The notes beneath the pieces are model-generated. The model worked only from the letters and a program-made list of their open reading frames with translations. It ran no database searches and was not told the DNA's origin. Source: Ciona savignyi (Eukaryota > Chordata > Ascidiacea > Phlebobranchia > Cionidae). From it: DNA of 64,000 nt. Every line of letters begins with the position of its first letter. The first letter of the stretch is position 1. The stretch spans positions 434,154-498,153 of the forward strand of contig CH003387.1 of assembly GCA_000149265.1 (NCBI GenBank), read 5' to 3'. Shown in pieces: positions 45,921 to 58,600 of the stretch. The position numbers were made by a program, and so were the translations under genes.

Positions 45921-46019
45921 ATTTAAAGACGAGAAAATACTATTTGTTTGACGTAGAGGGTTTAAATATAAAATCGTATACGAATCTTCTGATCAACATA
46001 TTATTTACATATTCTGATC

Positions 46020-46230
46020 GGGTGCCTCTAAATACTACAGGATCGCTTGGACCGCTTAGATTGCTATGGAAAGTAATTCTAACCCTGTCCCAAACACTAA
46101 TCTCAACCCCAGAACTAACTTTAACCCCAACCCTAACATTAATATCATGGCTTTTGTAATTACGAAGTATAGTAAGCGATCCAAGCGATTTAAGCGCTCC
46201 AAGCGGTCCTGTAGTATTTAGAGGTACCGT
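46020..46230. mobile_element. Inverted-repeat element with C-rich centre
   Basis: GGTGCCTCTAAATACTACAG at the left is mirrored by CTGTAGTATTTAGAGGTACC at the right, followed inward by GATCGCTTGG/CCAAGCG blocks. The centre is rich in AACCC/CCCTAAC-like words (AACCCCAACCCTAAC). Part of the centre recurs without the inverted ends at 58605-58690. Confidence 0.8.
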
Positions 46231-46672
46231 TCTTGTTGGCTATACTGGTAAGTTTGCTCACGATTGGTTAACAAAACAGGGTTAAATCACAGGCGCTAGA
46301 TAATCTCAAGGTTATTCGATATAACCCCATCTCCCTCAAGGTGACAGCCATGATTTGTCACACCCTGCACTCCATCACGTAATCACGTAATATTTTATTC
46401 AAAACCGCCGCGAAAAGAAATTCACAATGTCAACATGAAACCTGTGGAGCAAAAATAGCCAATCGGACAGGAGAATTCCAAAAAAACGTCCCCTTTAGAT
46501 GTTTCTTAGGAAAAAAATAATATTTTGTACAAAATTACGTTTTGGTTTGATTTATCAAAAAATGAAACCAAAACGTTTACGAAAAACTTACTTTAAAATA
46601 GTAAATATCGCATAAACAGTTAAGTGCGATAATTTAAACAACAACATAGATTTGTAAATCGCAGAATGAAAT

Positions 46673-49600
46673 TCAAAATGCGCTCAACGCGTTTCGTCCC
46701 CGGATTTCCCCTGGACCGGGAAGACGCTGAGATCCGGTCAACTTCTTCCGCAGTTGCTCCGACATCCCAGGCAACTTGCTGAAGTAGATTCGCGCCATCG
46801 TGTGTTTGTTCTGCACCTTCAGTATGAACACTTGCCCGTATGCCTGAATACATGGGGTGGTTGGCATCGATTGTGGCAGAATCGTTGTCGCGATCGATGC
46901 AAAACGCTCTTAGTTATTCGTCAATTATTGGATCCGGCTGAACCCAGCGGATTAATGGGTTCTAACAAATTAAAGGAACGTGTAAATCATACACAACACA
47001 CTGCAATAGCTCCAGTAACCCGACGATGGGCGCGAGGTGATCTGACGATTGCCCGTGTGATAGCTTCCATGTGTTTTTCCTCAGGGATAAACGCGGTTTT
47101 GGTTCACTGGCACACCGCTCAATTTTGCGAAATTATAAAAAAACGTTATTTAAGGTTTTTTGATGTAAAAGCAGGTTTGTTTAAACCTTGAACCGACTAA
47201 CCACAATGTACCAAGAAACCCAAGAACAATTTGTAATTTGCGTTCAAGAAACTTTGAGCTTAATCCTTAATCCGCCGGTGCCAACGGATGGATCGTTCAA
47301 TCCAATCACCTCGTTCAAGTGATCGAGTCTGGAATGCGCTGATGCCTCGTCCTTGGTGAGCAGAACACAGTTCCACGGAGACCATTCCTCGCTTCGATCC
47401 CATCTCACCAACACAAGGTCGTAGAGGTCGTCCCATGAACTGAGGATGCTCTGACTTCCCCAGATGTTCTCCACCAAGTATTGAAGATCTTTCTCCTGAG
47501 ATCAAATAAACAAACATGTTTGTATTGAACGTTTAGCGGGACAGATTTGTGGACATTTAAACACAAACACTGACGAGCAACGTGGTTACGGGTTAAAAAC
47601 TTGTCTGATAAAATAACCAAACACAGTGAAGGGTTGAGCCATGCGGTGTCTAACTCGTGGAGCCAGGATTCCTAGTTCCCGCAAAAGTAAAGATATACAG
47701 ACGGGAATAGTGGAAGTGAATGTTGTGCTACCGTGGTGTGGACTGCTTATCTATTGATGGGAAAAGTGATCTAACGGATTGTACTACAGCCATACTCTTA
47801 TACACAACACACTACGAAAGCTTCGTTAACCCGACGATGAGAGGTAAACTGATGAATACTCACAAATTCCAAAATAAGCACAAAAGATGACGTGTTTTAA
47901 GGAACATGAGCCTTATAGCGTTGACTAGGAGCATTGGTTTAAAAAATATTTGATGGAAAATCACCGATCACTTGCAAAGAGAGGAACAATTATATACCGC
48001 TTGTCCGAGTGACGTTTGTTAAATATCGACTTTTCATGCACATATTGCGATTCTAACGGATTTACGGAATGATAGAAAACGTTTTCACCTATTCGAAGAA
48101 AGAAAATAATATTTATGGACCAATTTGCCGCCTTCGGTGAAATAAAACACCTTCCCGCTTGGTTAACGTTTATTTCCTTTGATAACCGAAATAGTAAAAC
48201 TTAACAGTGAATATAATTTTACCACCGACATTTTTTATTTCCGCTTTATATCCAATTCCACGATTCGAAATATTAAACTAAAACTTCCCATGCTTTTTGC
48301 AAGAACTACTCAATAAAGGAAACGTTTTGATGGAACCAGGTAGGACCGGGTATGGTAACAAATACTCTTTTAATTGTTTGTTTATCATCTGTTTTTCGCG
48401 GGGAGCAATTTGCTTTTATTAAACCCCCCACACCACGTCACGTGCCACACCGTCCATTGTTCTTGACATAGGATTATTACGTCACAAACAAAAAATGCAA
48501 ATAAACCACGGAATAATCTCCAGAGTTTAGTGCGATCAACATTCCAGATAAACGACAAACACGTTTATCACTTTCAAGGAGCGGCGGAAAATTACCATCA
48601 CTATTCATTACGCGGCAAAATAAGAGGAATCGTTACCACAAATATCCTGTCAATGCCGCAACAGCTTTAATATTCTGACTCCAAGCACGATGTAGGCAAT
48701 AAATAGCATCAGCAACCTGACTATAATCACGTACTACCTTACGGCAACAGAATAAACAATATGAGTTTAACACTAAACAAGGACCTATATGAGGTAACAA
48801 TGCCCATTTTATAAATATATGGAATAATGACCCATATGAGGTAAACAATGACCTGTATGAGATAAGCAATCTGACTGTTGTCCGCATATCCTTCCTCACT
48901 ACGTCGTAGATTCCTCAGCATGATCCTGTAGTGAGAATAATCTTGTCGTGTCCTCGCAGCATTGTCCAGCTCTTGTACTCTGTAGGAGTGTGATGTTTAA
49001 ATCCTTGTGATCTCGGTACTTACGTACACGAGGCTTAAGGCTTTGTAGTTTGGCTCGTTTGTAGACATTTGGATGATTTTGCAGATTTTAAGGAATCGGA
49101 AACAAATTTTATTTCTAGCGAGATAAGTTTCGAACCCATGATATGCGCGTCACCAAGACAATTTTCATGTCCAATTCTTGATATAAATCGCCGCGTTGAC
49201 CACTCGGCCACACAACCGTTCCTCGATTAACTATTGTTTTGTAAAAATAAAGCTGTTAGAAACGATTACGCACACTGAACGTGGAAAAGCGACAACTACT
49301 TTCTCCAAACATACGGCTGATTTAAAATCAAGCAAATTCCACTAAGTGCCTTGACTACTGAAACAACCGATCACGTTTCGCCTGTTGGTTGGACTCTTTA
49401 TCTTATTAGATGACGTCACACACGACTAAAGGTGATGTTACAAACAAATAAAATGACGTCACCACAGATGACGATTTCCACAACTTACTTCCTACATTTC
49501 CCGACCGATCTTGAGTTTGCTTGGATCTTAAACTCGGTTGACGGGAGGTATTGATTGGCACTCGGGCAGAAATAAATGTCTTTCCTGAGACTACTGGGGT

Positions 49601-52600
49601 CTTGTGGGACCTGAATGGATATTGTTCGCTCATTATAGATCGGTGGTAATACGTGGCATCTACAGTTGGAAGGTGGGGGGATCTAAACCAGTCGATTGCT
49701 CATTTTGTTCTTATACAAAGTTCTTGACGGGTTTAGCTTTATTCACTCTTTAAATACAACACACAGTAAATCTAACCACCTTGAATATGTGCTATTACAA
49801 CTAATACATGTTTTAACACTCTTGTTTATCTTACAATATGTTAAAAAGTTAGATAATTCTTAAAGTTTGGTCGTTTTAAGCTGGTAATAAGTGGGCAGTC
49901 TTTGATATTTAATGATCATTTAGCCAGATGTCTCTTGGTAGATCTCGGAGAAAATTTTCAATATTAACTTGGTTATTACATGAAACGACTCATTTGACTT
50001 ACAGCATAAAACGATCTGCAGGCATTTGTGGAAATGACTTAAACAACACAAACCTTAAGCAATCTGGCGGCTTCTGGGTTAAACATGGGGTTCTTGCAGT
50101 ATTGAAGGAACAAGGTTGATATTCGTTTGCGCAAACCCTCCAAATTAGCCTCCGCCACCCCCCGCATAAGAAGGTCCGCCTCGCGGTCGATCAACTCGAT
50201 TATTTCCCTCGTCAGTTTGCAGTCGTGTTCCTGCAGTAACGGGGTGGAACAATGTGAATGATTGAAATGTGGCGCAAATAGATAGGTAATGTGCTTATCA
50301 AGATTGATTTCTGTACAAATATATATTTTTTAAGGTTGAGATGAGTGTTGGGGGAATGATTGGAATTCGTTTTCATAGTCTATGCTGCCAGTTTCTCACC
50401 TTCCCTTTCTCGATTTCCTTTCTTTTATTGTTGACAGTATCGAGCTGATATATTTGTGTACAACGATATACGATTGGTACACAATTCAAGATAAACGCCC
50501 CCCCAACCCACAACCCCACAAACAACCCTCAATACCTTAACCGTGTGCTTTAAAGTGAGCAGAACATCCAATCGTTCATCCTGGGTCAAGTACTTCATGT
50601 TGATACTGTTGTAGATATCTCTCATTTCCTTGGCTCGTATGGTGAACTGCGTGTCCATCTCTGTGTACCGCCCATCGTAAGCCTTCCATCGCTTCGGTGC
50701 AGCTGCCTGGGGGAATATATGATAGGATGGGATATTCATGTTCAAACCAAGGGGATTAACACAAGGGCAATCATCATATTACCTCGCGCCCACCGTCGGG
50801 TTACCGGAGCTAATGCAGTGTGTTATGTATGATTTACATATGTTTCTTCAATTTATTAGAACCTATAAATCCTCTGGGTTCAGGCAATGTCCGTAAAGTG
50901 CCTTGCCCAAGGACACAACCGACTAGCTAACGACCAGTTTCGCACCTGCAACCTTTCAGGTGAAAGTCAACGCACTTAACCACAAGACTAAGCTGTCGGA
51001 CGTATCAAGGTAGAAGTAGAAGTGGATGACAACATGGTTGCTATGGCAGCCCAGTTTCCCACCCCGCTGGATATAAACCGCTCCAAAATGCACACATTGT
51101 CTGTACGGTTGGGTGGCCAGAGGTAATTACAACCAAAACACCATTTAATTCTATACAACATACTGTGAAAGGAACGCGGCACGAACCCACGATGGCCTCC
51201 TCACTAGGACCGTGTATGTACAAAGGTCAGTATATGTATTGATTGCAGTAACTTTTCGGTCATACCATTGTTGTTTTGCCACTTCTTTCTTTTAAAACTT
51301 AACGTACAAACAATATAAATCTCACTTTGTCCAGGAAATTCTGGATTCTTTTTTCCTTGTTATTTTTGGCAGCTGATAGCTCATGTCGCCCAATGGAAGC
51401 AATCAGCTGGGTTTCTTGCTCCAACAACGCACACAACGCTGCTTTGCGCTCAGGACCTTCCAACTCCACGTCAATGTGGCCCAGTTCCTCTAGACGCCAT
51501 TCTGAACAATTTATTGGAGGTTTGTTCGATTGCTATATAACTGTGTGTAAATATGATTTCCAATGTAGAACGCAACACTTAATCATAGTTTTTTTCTAAA
51601 AATTGTTGCTTCAAAACGCTTAAAACCACCAACGTCTGACTTAGCCTGGTGTTGCGTCGCCGTTTGAAACTGGCTCCCAGGTAGTGGTGGTGTTTCTGGT
51701 AAGGCACCTTAGCATACATTGCCTGGACCCAGCGGAATTATGGATTATACCAAAGTAAAAGAACGTCAACATTATATACAACACACTGCAATAGCTCCAG
51801 TAACCCGACGATGGGCGTGAAGTTGTCTGACGATTACCAGTGTGTTAATGCCTGTTGCATTTTACAATTTATGGAGGGGATAAACATGAATATCCCATTC
51901 CATCGAAACTAAATAAATGACTTTAAATCCCTTAATTTAACCGCAACACATAACCTACTCTCCAGTGCCGCATAAAGAAGATCAAAATCTTCTTTTGTTT
52001 TCGGCTGCATTCTTCTCTCAAACTCTTTCTTGATTCTCTCCTCTTTTTCTTGCCTTTTTCTTATTTCTTCCGCTTTCTCCCATTCAATCCTACGCTCGCG
52101 GTCAAGTTTCAACTCGCTGACCAGGCTACGAGCTTGCCAGCGACGAAAGTACGACTGAAGGATTATTACCTGGCAAATATCTTTGTTGGGAAAGGTGCTG
52201 AATGGTCTATCACAGTACGTTGACCCAGGGGTGGGATAAAATGGTCAGAACCGCAGAAAGCATGGATGTTTATTCGTAACTTTAGGTCGGAAGAACCCAC
52301 AAATGAAAGATTATTTTAGTAGGGGACTTGTTATATTCTCGAGCAAAATGGTGGCAAGGCACTTAACGGATTTGTTTTTTGGATTTGCATTTAATTTTAA
52401 ATGCAATAAAATTGTTACTAAATATAAAAGGGTTGTTAATCAAATATAGGAATTACGCAATTAATTGGTTTCACTGGTTTTCTATCCCACTAGGACCAAC
52501 GTTGGTCTGATGATGTCATTTATACACTAAGATTTCTTCTTTACCGGACAAATGTTTGGCTAAAAATGCAAGTCCCAATTAAATTCAAAAAATAATGGAA

Positions 52601-55600
52601 ACGGTTGTTAATCCTACATAAACCTTGCTTGGGAGAAATCTTAAACCCAATCTGACCCGTGGAATCTCAGTTAGTCTTGTCAGAATAGTTTAATGTCTAA
52701 CACCAAGGGACAAAGTACGATCCATTTTGGTTAAAAACTTAAAATTTATGGCTATTGAATGTTAAAGAAACCCCACAAACGCAAGATTATTTCCATTAAG
52801 GGGTTAATCTGTAGTTGTTTTTTAACTAATTGGGCAAGGCACTTAACGGATTTTTTTTAGATTTGCATTTAATTTAAATGCAATATAAATATAATATATA
52901 GTATTTATTGTGATGTTTCAGCGCCGTAAGGCACTATGGCTGAAACGCATTAGGTAAATGGGAAAGCACAATGGACGTTATCACACGGGTAATGATCAGA
53001 TTACTACGAGCTATTGCATTGCTTTGTGTATGAATAAGAAATTTAATTTTGTAGAACCAATACAACTAGTTTCAAGCAATTTCTGTTACGTGCTTTTCCC
53101 AAGGACACAAGCAAGTAGCTAGCGGCCAGTTTGGAATCTACAATCCTTCGACTAAAAGAGGAAACACTAACTCACCAAGCTTATCGACACAAGTAATGAT
53201 TGATAATGCAATTCAAAATTATGTTCATACTTGATAATTGAAACGATAAAATGTTAATAAACTATTCTGGAAGTTTCATATGTTTGTGTTGATGTATATT
53301 GAATGGGTAAATTCAGATACAGTTTAATTATTTCTTACTTAGTTATAAAGAAACAGCAATTGAAAATAAGTTGAGCAGATAGACAGGTGACTTACAGCTT
53401 TTACTCGTCTTTCGAAGTAGTCTTTGAAAGGTGTGTACTTGCCAGGAGTCATTAACTTGTCTTCCATTGTTGAGATGAAACATCCAATCTTAGTCATTTG
53501 CGTCGATGTTGTGTTGGTTGTTTGACTGGTCCGATTGCGTTCGAACACCGTCTGCGAGGTTAATTATTATTCAGTCGATCAAATCACATGCTATTTAACA
53601 GCTGTGGCAACCACAGGGATAAAATATTTATCCTGTATATTAGATGCCTACTGAAATGAAAAAAACATGAAGCCTCATGAAAGGTTATGGCAACTAAAAA
53701 CGAATTATCTGCAAACTTTAGTAAAATTAAAGGAGTCATTGCACTGTAACGAACAATTTTGTTAAAATGATTGGCTAAATAGAAATTGTTGAGATATGTA
53801 ATGTGCTCATTGGTGTGGGTGGAAGAACAAAGAACGACCATAAACAATTCATCTTTGTGACCATCAAGGCCACCAGAGCTTTTAAAATGATCTCACCCAA
53901 AAAACTGATATTTCAGAAATTATTAGATTAAAGTGCTGTATTTTATTGCTAACTTTATAATAATGATTACAAACCAGTGATCAGTGTAGAAATATTAGAT
54001 TGAGGAACAATATTGAAGAACTGACTATCCAGGGTCATATGATCTATTTGGGAGAGATTTCATATACTTTCACTAATTATGATGTCACAATAATTGTTCT
54101 ATATTTACGATATCTGTAAATACTGGTAACCTTACAAAAAGTTTTAGTCTCTTTAGAGAAATGATTTCTCAAGCCTTTAGGGAAATGATTCTGTAATATA
54201 GGTGATGGCTAGTTAGTTTTTCTTAACCGAGCCTAGTTTCGAACCCATGATGGACAATCGTCACAACGACCGTTTTTGTATTGTAGTCGGTATATGTGTC
54301 GGTGTACCTTGGAACTTAAATCACTCTTGTGGTTAAACTGAGGACAGATGTGGCACTAATAACTACACTGTGTAGGGCGTAACGAACAGGTATGAGTCTG
54401 TTTGAAAATTATTGACACATAATAAACCAAAAAATGCACAAATGATGAGAAAAAAAAAACACGATTCAGTTTTAATCTCAATGCGTAATTAAAATCATAT
54501 TTTAGTCCAACCGGTTAGTCTGGCAGTTAAGTGCGTCCCCTTTCAATCGAAAGGTTGCAGGAGTGAAACTGTTCGCTAGCTAGTCGGTTGTGTCCTTGGG
54601 CTGAACCCAGCGAATTAATGGGTTCTACCAAATTGAAGGAACGTGTCTATTATACACAACACACTGCAATAGCTCCGGTAACCCGACGATGGGCGCGAGG
54701 TGATCTGACGATTGCCCGTGTGTTAACCCCCTTTGTTTCCCATTCACGGGGATAAACATGAATATCCTTCCACCCACCTGGCAATCTCGAGTGAACCTCT
54801 CCACACCGCTCGGTGTTGGTTGCTTGCCGAGGGTTTGTGAGTTGGCATGGTGATACTCGGCCCCACTTATCTTGTGCCGGAAACCCCCCAAAAATGGTTT
54901 CCGCTTCACCGAGCGCTCAATCTCTACGACAACGTCATCGTATTCATTGTTCTCTGCGCGGAGTATATTGTTGAAATTTAATTAATGATTAGTGGAATGT
55001 CCGACCCAATGGTGGATTAGTGCTTTAGCCAAAGGGTTGTTGGTTCGAACTTGTTGATGACTTGTCAGTGGTGTCATTATGCAAGTTTTTTTTTGGTGGT
55101 TTTTAAACGAGGTAAGTTTTCGAAACCCTGATGGGCTCATCACAAAATACATTTTTATTTTCAACTTGGTATATGTATCGGTTGGTTTAACTATTCCGTA
55201 ACACAACCTTACAGTTTTTGTGCAAGGTATTTGACATCGCCTGAACTAAGTGAATTAATAGGTTCTACAAAAATTAAAAGAATGTCTTAATCAAACACAA
55301 CACACTCCGGGGCACAGTATATTCTGATCGATTACTCGTGTTTTTACATCAAGGACTAAACACAGATATCTTAACCTCATTGATGGGAAAACTTACTTAG
55401 TCAGAATAACATGCAAAGCAGTTTTACAATTATCCGAGCAACAATGACTAATTAAGATTTTTGTTCTCATCAAGTAACTGGCGTCTTTAAAACATTGTCG
55501 GAAAGTTTGGGAAAGTTGTCTTCGGATTGTTGAGGTTACAAAATATATTGAAGTATGAAGTGCTTATACATGACTTTTTTCAGTATTTTAAGTAAAATAG

Positions 55601-58600
55601 GTCAATTTGTAGCAGTGAGTTCAACCCTTAATTTGGCTTCACCACCGCAATTTGTTTTATTGTTTTGAAGAAACTAAGGATTTTCGAAAATAATATATTT
55701 TATTTGATTTGTGATCTTAACTGATATTTCTGTATTTGTTACGGTCAGCCATAATTTAAAGTAGATTTTCTAAGGTTGCACCTTTGATTAGTCGTACTGT
55801 TATCACATCAGATGACCCAAGTGGCTCTCTAGCGCCGGTGGTTTTCAGTGGCGAGGTGACGGGGTCGGTTGACGCAACTTCCAACTGGATGGATCCTGTT
55901 GGGGGAACTCCCAAGTCCTTCAATGTGGTTTCTGGGTCCACCGACTTGCCTTCGAAGATTGGGTAAAAAATGCAGGTTTTACTGTTTGTATTTGCCAAAC
56001 AAAATAATTCCCTTAATATATCAGTTTATGTGTATGTTTTACTGGAGCACATTTACTGGAGAAAGTTTTCCAAAACTTAATAACAGCAATTGCAAAAAAA
56101 TCTTAAAAATGGATGAAATGACAGCTGACCAGCGCGCAAAGGTCGTTTCAATTCCAAGATTGCAAATTATAATGAAATCGAGAAATATCCAAGCAGACTG
56201 TGCAATCTGCTGCCACTTTGTTTTGTTTCAAAATTTGCTTTACAACTTTGCATGGATTTGATTGAAACTTACTATCCTTAATACAGAATCTTAATGTGTT
56301 TAAATATGGCTAGTGGTAGTTCAAATATATATGTTCAATTATTCTAGTGGTAAATATGATTTTAATTTTAGTGCTAAAACACAGCTTTAACAATAATGAT
56401 TGAAATAAATATTTTATAAATTCTCACCTTCGTATGAGAAGTTGAGCAAAGAGGCTGGAACTTTCACGTCGGCTGATAGTTGTTCGCTCAACTGGTGGAT
56501 CGATACATTGAGGGGGGACGCTGTCGTTATCGTCTGTTTGCTTGGAACCAGCAGGAACTTCACTGAGGGTGAAAGATGAATTATTACCAAGTTTAACATG
56601 TGGTGTAATATAGTGGGTCGTTTTGACATGATCATTGATTAAATCAAATCCCAATCTAACAGCCATCTCGAAACTTTTACACAGTGCCGACAAATTGATG
56701 TTATGATCTGCAGTTCTTGGAGGCTGCCATATCAGATTGCTATGTTGGTTTAATCAGGTGGATTGTTTGATTAAAGTTATTTATTCTATCTGGTTTATAA
56801 TCCCAACCATTCGGTCGAACGATGCAATTCCACCACCCACATCTGCACTAGCGGCTAAGGTTGTATTCTTGTATTGGAGTCATATTAACCTTGGTAGTGA
56901 ATCATAGTGAAAGAAATTAAAGCGAAATAAGCCGGGTTATATAGCACGAAATTTAGGCAAAGAATGTTACATACCAAAGTGAATGATTATTACACACATG
57001 CGGGCATGATTATTGGTTACAGGGCACAAAATAACTGTCTGGAAACCTGCACATATTACTACAGGGATTGAAATTAACGCATTTCCAAAACAAGTTGTCC
57101 GTTCCACAATCGAGATTCGATTTCGATTCGAATAGAAAATGATTTAGGATTTTTTAAATCAAGAAATTTAAAATCAAGTACTTAATGTACACTTTTAAAC
57201 AGTGAATTTTTAACAGTAATAATGATTTTACCCAAAAATTACAATTATTTTTATCAAATATACTTGCAATTGCATTTTTTAAATAAATTGGCAAAAAACT
57301 GTTTTTTCTAGATTAATCTAGATTTACAATTATTATAATTGTAGAATTCAAACTTGTGTATAATAGCAAACCAACCAGTGACCGTAGGCTCCTTCTCCCC
57401 ACCAGCTTCCAGCGTCGCAACCTTTGATTCTTCGATTGATTCTGACCCGGGTTGGTTGGTTTCAGGGAACTCTGATCGTTCGGTCGCCGTGTCCTCCGTC
57501 ACGCTTGGTTCGTTTTCACCCACATTTTGCATCGGGACTTCTTCTGCTGAACAAGAATGAAATAAAACTTTCTCTCATTCTATGAGTAATTCTCATTTCA
57601 TTTCCAAGGTTTAGAAACTCCAGGCATCTACAACACAGATATAATATTCATCTTATCCCCGTGAATAAGAAAACAAATGGGTGTTAACACACAAGTAATC
57701 GTCAGATTACTTCATGCCCACTGTTTGGTTACTAGAGCCATTGCATTGTGTTGAATGTGAATGAGAACTTTTTACAATTGTTTCAGATCACTTGGTAAAA
57801 GCAACATCCGCTACTGACAAGTAGTCAACCAACTAGCTTGCAAATGGCTTTGACTCAACCACCTTTAAACTGATGGGTCGCAATGTTACTAATAGAGCTA
57901 ATATGTGCGGAAATTAAATTAGACATATATGGTGTGACTGGTTTTCTACATACTAGTGTTTTCCAATAATAAAGGAAATCAAATCATCCAGTAAAAAAGA
58001 AATTAGAAGTTGACAAATTAAAAAAAATATTGGCAGATAGACACAGATAATCAGCCTTACATTTATTATCACACAGAATGGCAATTAAAAAGCAAATAGA
58101 TTACAAATTAAATCAAGATTGCAAACCATTTGTTGGGGCAGTTTCTTTCTGCAGGAGCTTCATTGCTGGTTTCTATGGTTTCTATGGTGTCTCCTGCTGT
58201 TGGGACTGCAAATATTTAATTATTTGTGTTAGAAGGAAAACCCTCATAAACTCTCGATGCACTTGGGATGGGTCAGTGATTGATATGTCCGACCAATACT
58301 GAGTGTTTGATCTCCCAGCAGAATTCAAACTAGTCGCTAGCTATTCGGTTGTACGTTTGGTACTACGCGGATATATACCTGACTCCTGTAAATTGTTTGT
58401 TCTACCAAATTAAAGAAATATCTCAATCATACACAACACACTGTAATAGCTTAGATAACCTGAGTAGTCGCGAGGTGATCTGACTATTGCCCGCCAGAGT
58501 GTTAATGATTCTTACGTTTTTTCATTTACTAGGATAAAAAATGGCAACGCTAAAAGGAGGGAAAGCAGGAAGGAAGGAAACTGCTTACCAAAACTATGGA

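Noticed and set aside
46620..46853. 77-codon minus-strand frame over the last IQUB exon
   Set aside because: Another frame of the same exon carries the IQUB C-terminus, in phase with exon 13, and ends at 46673.
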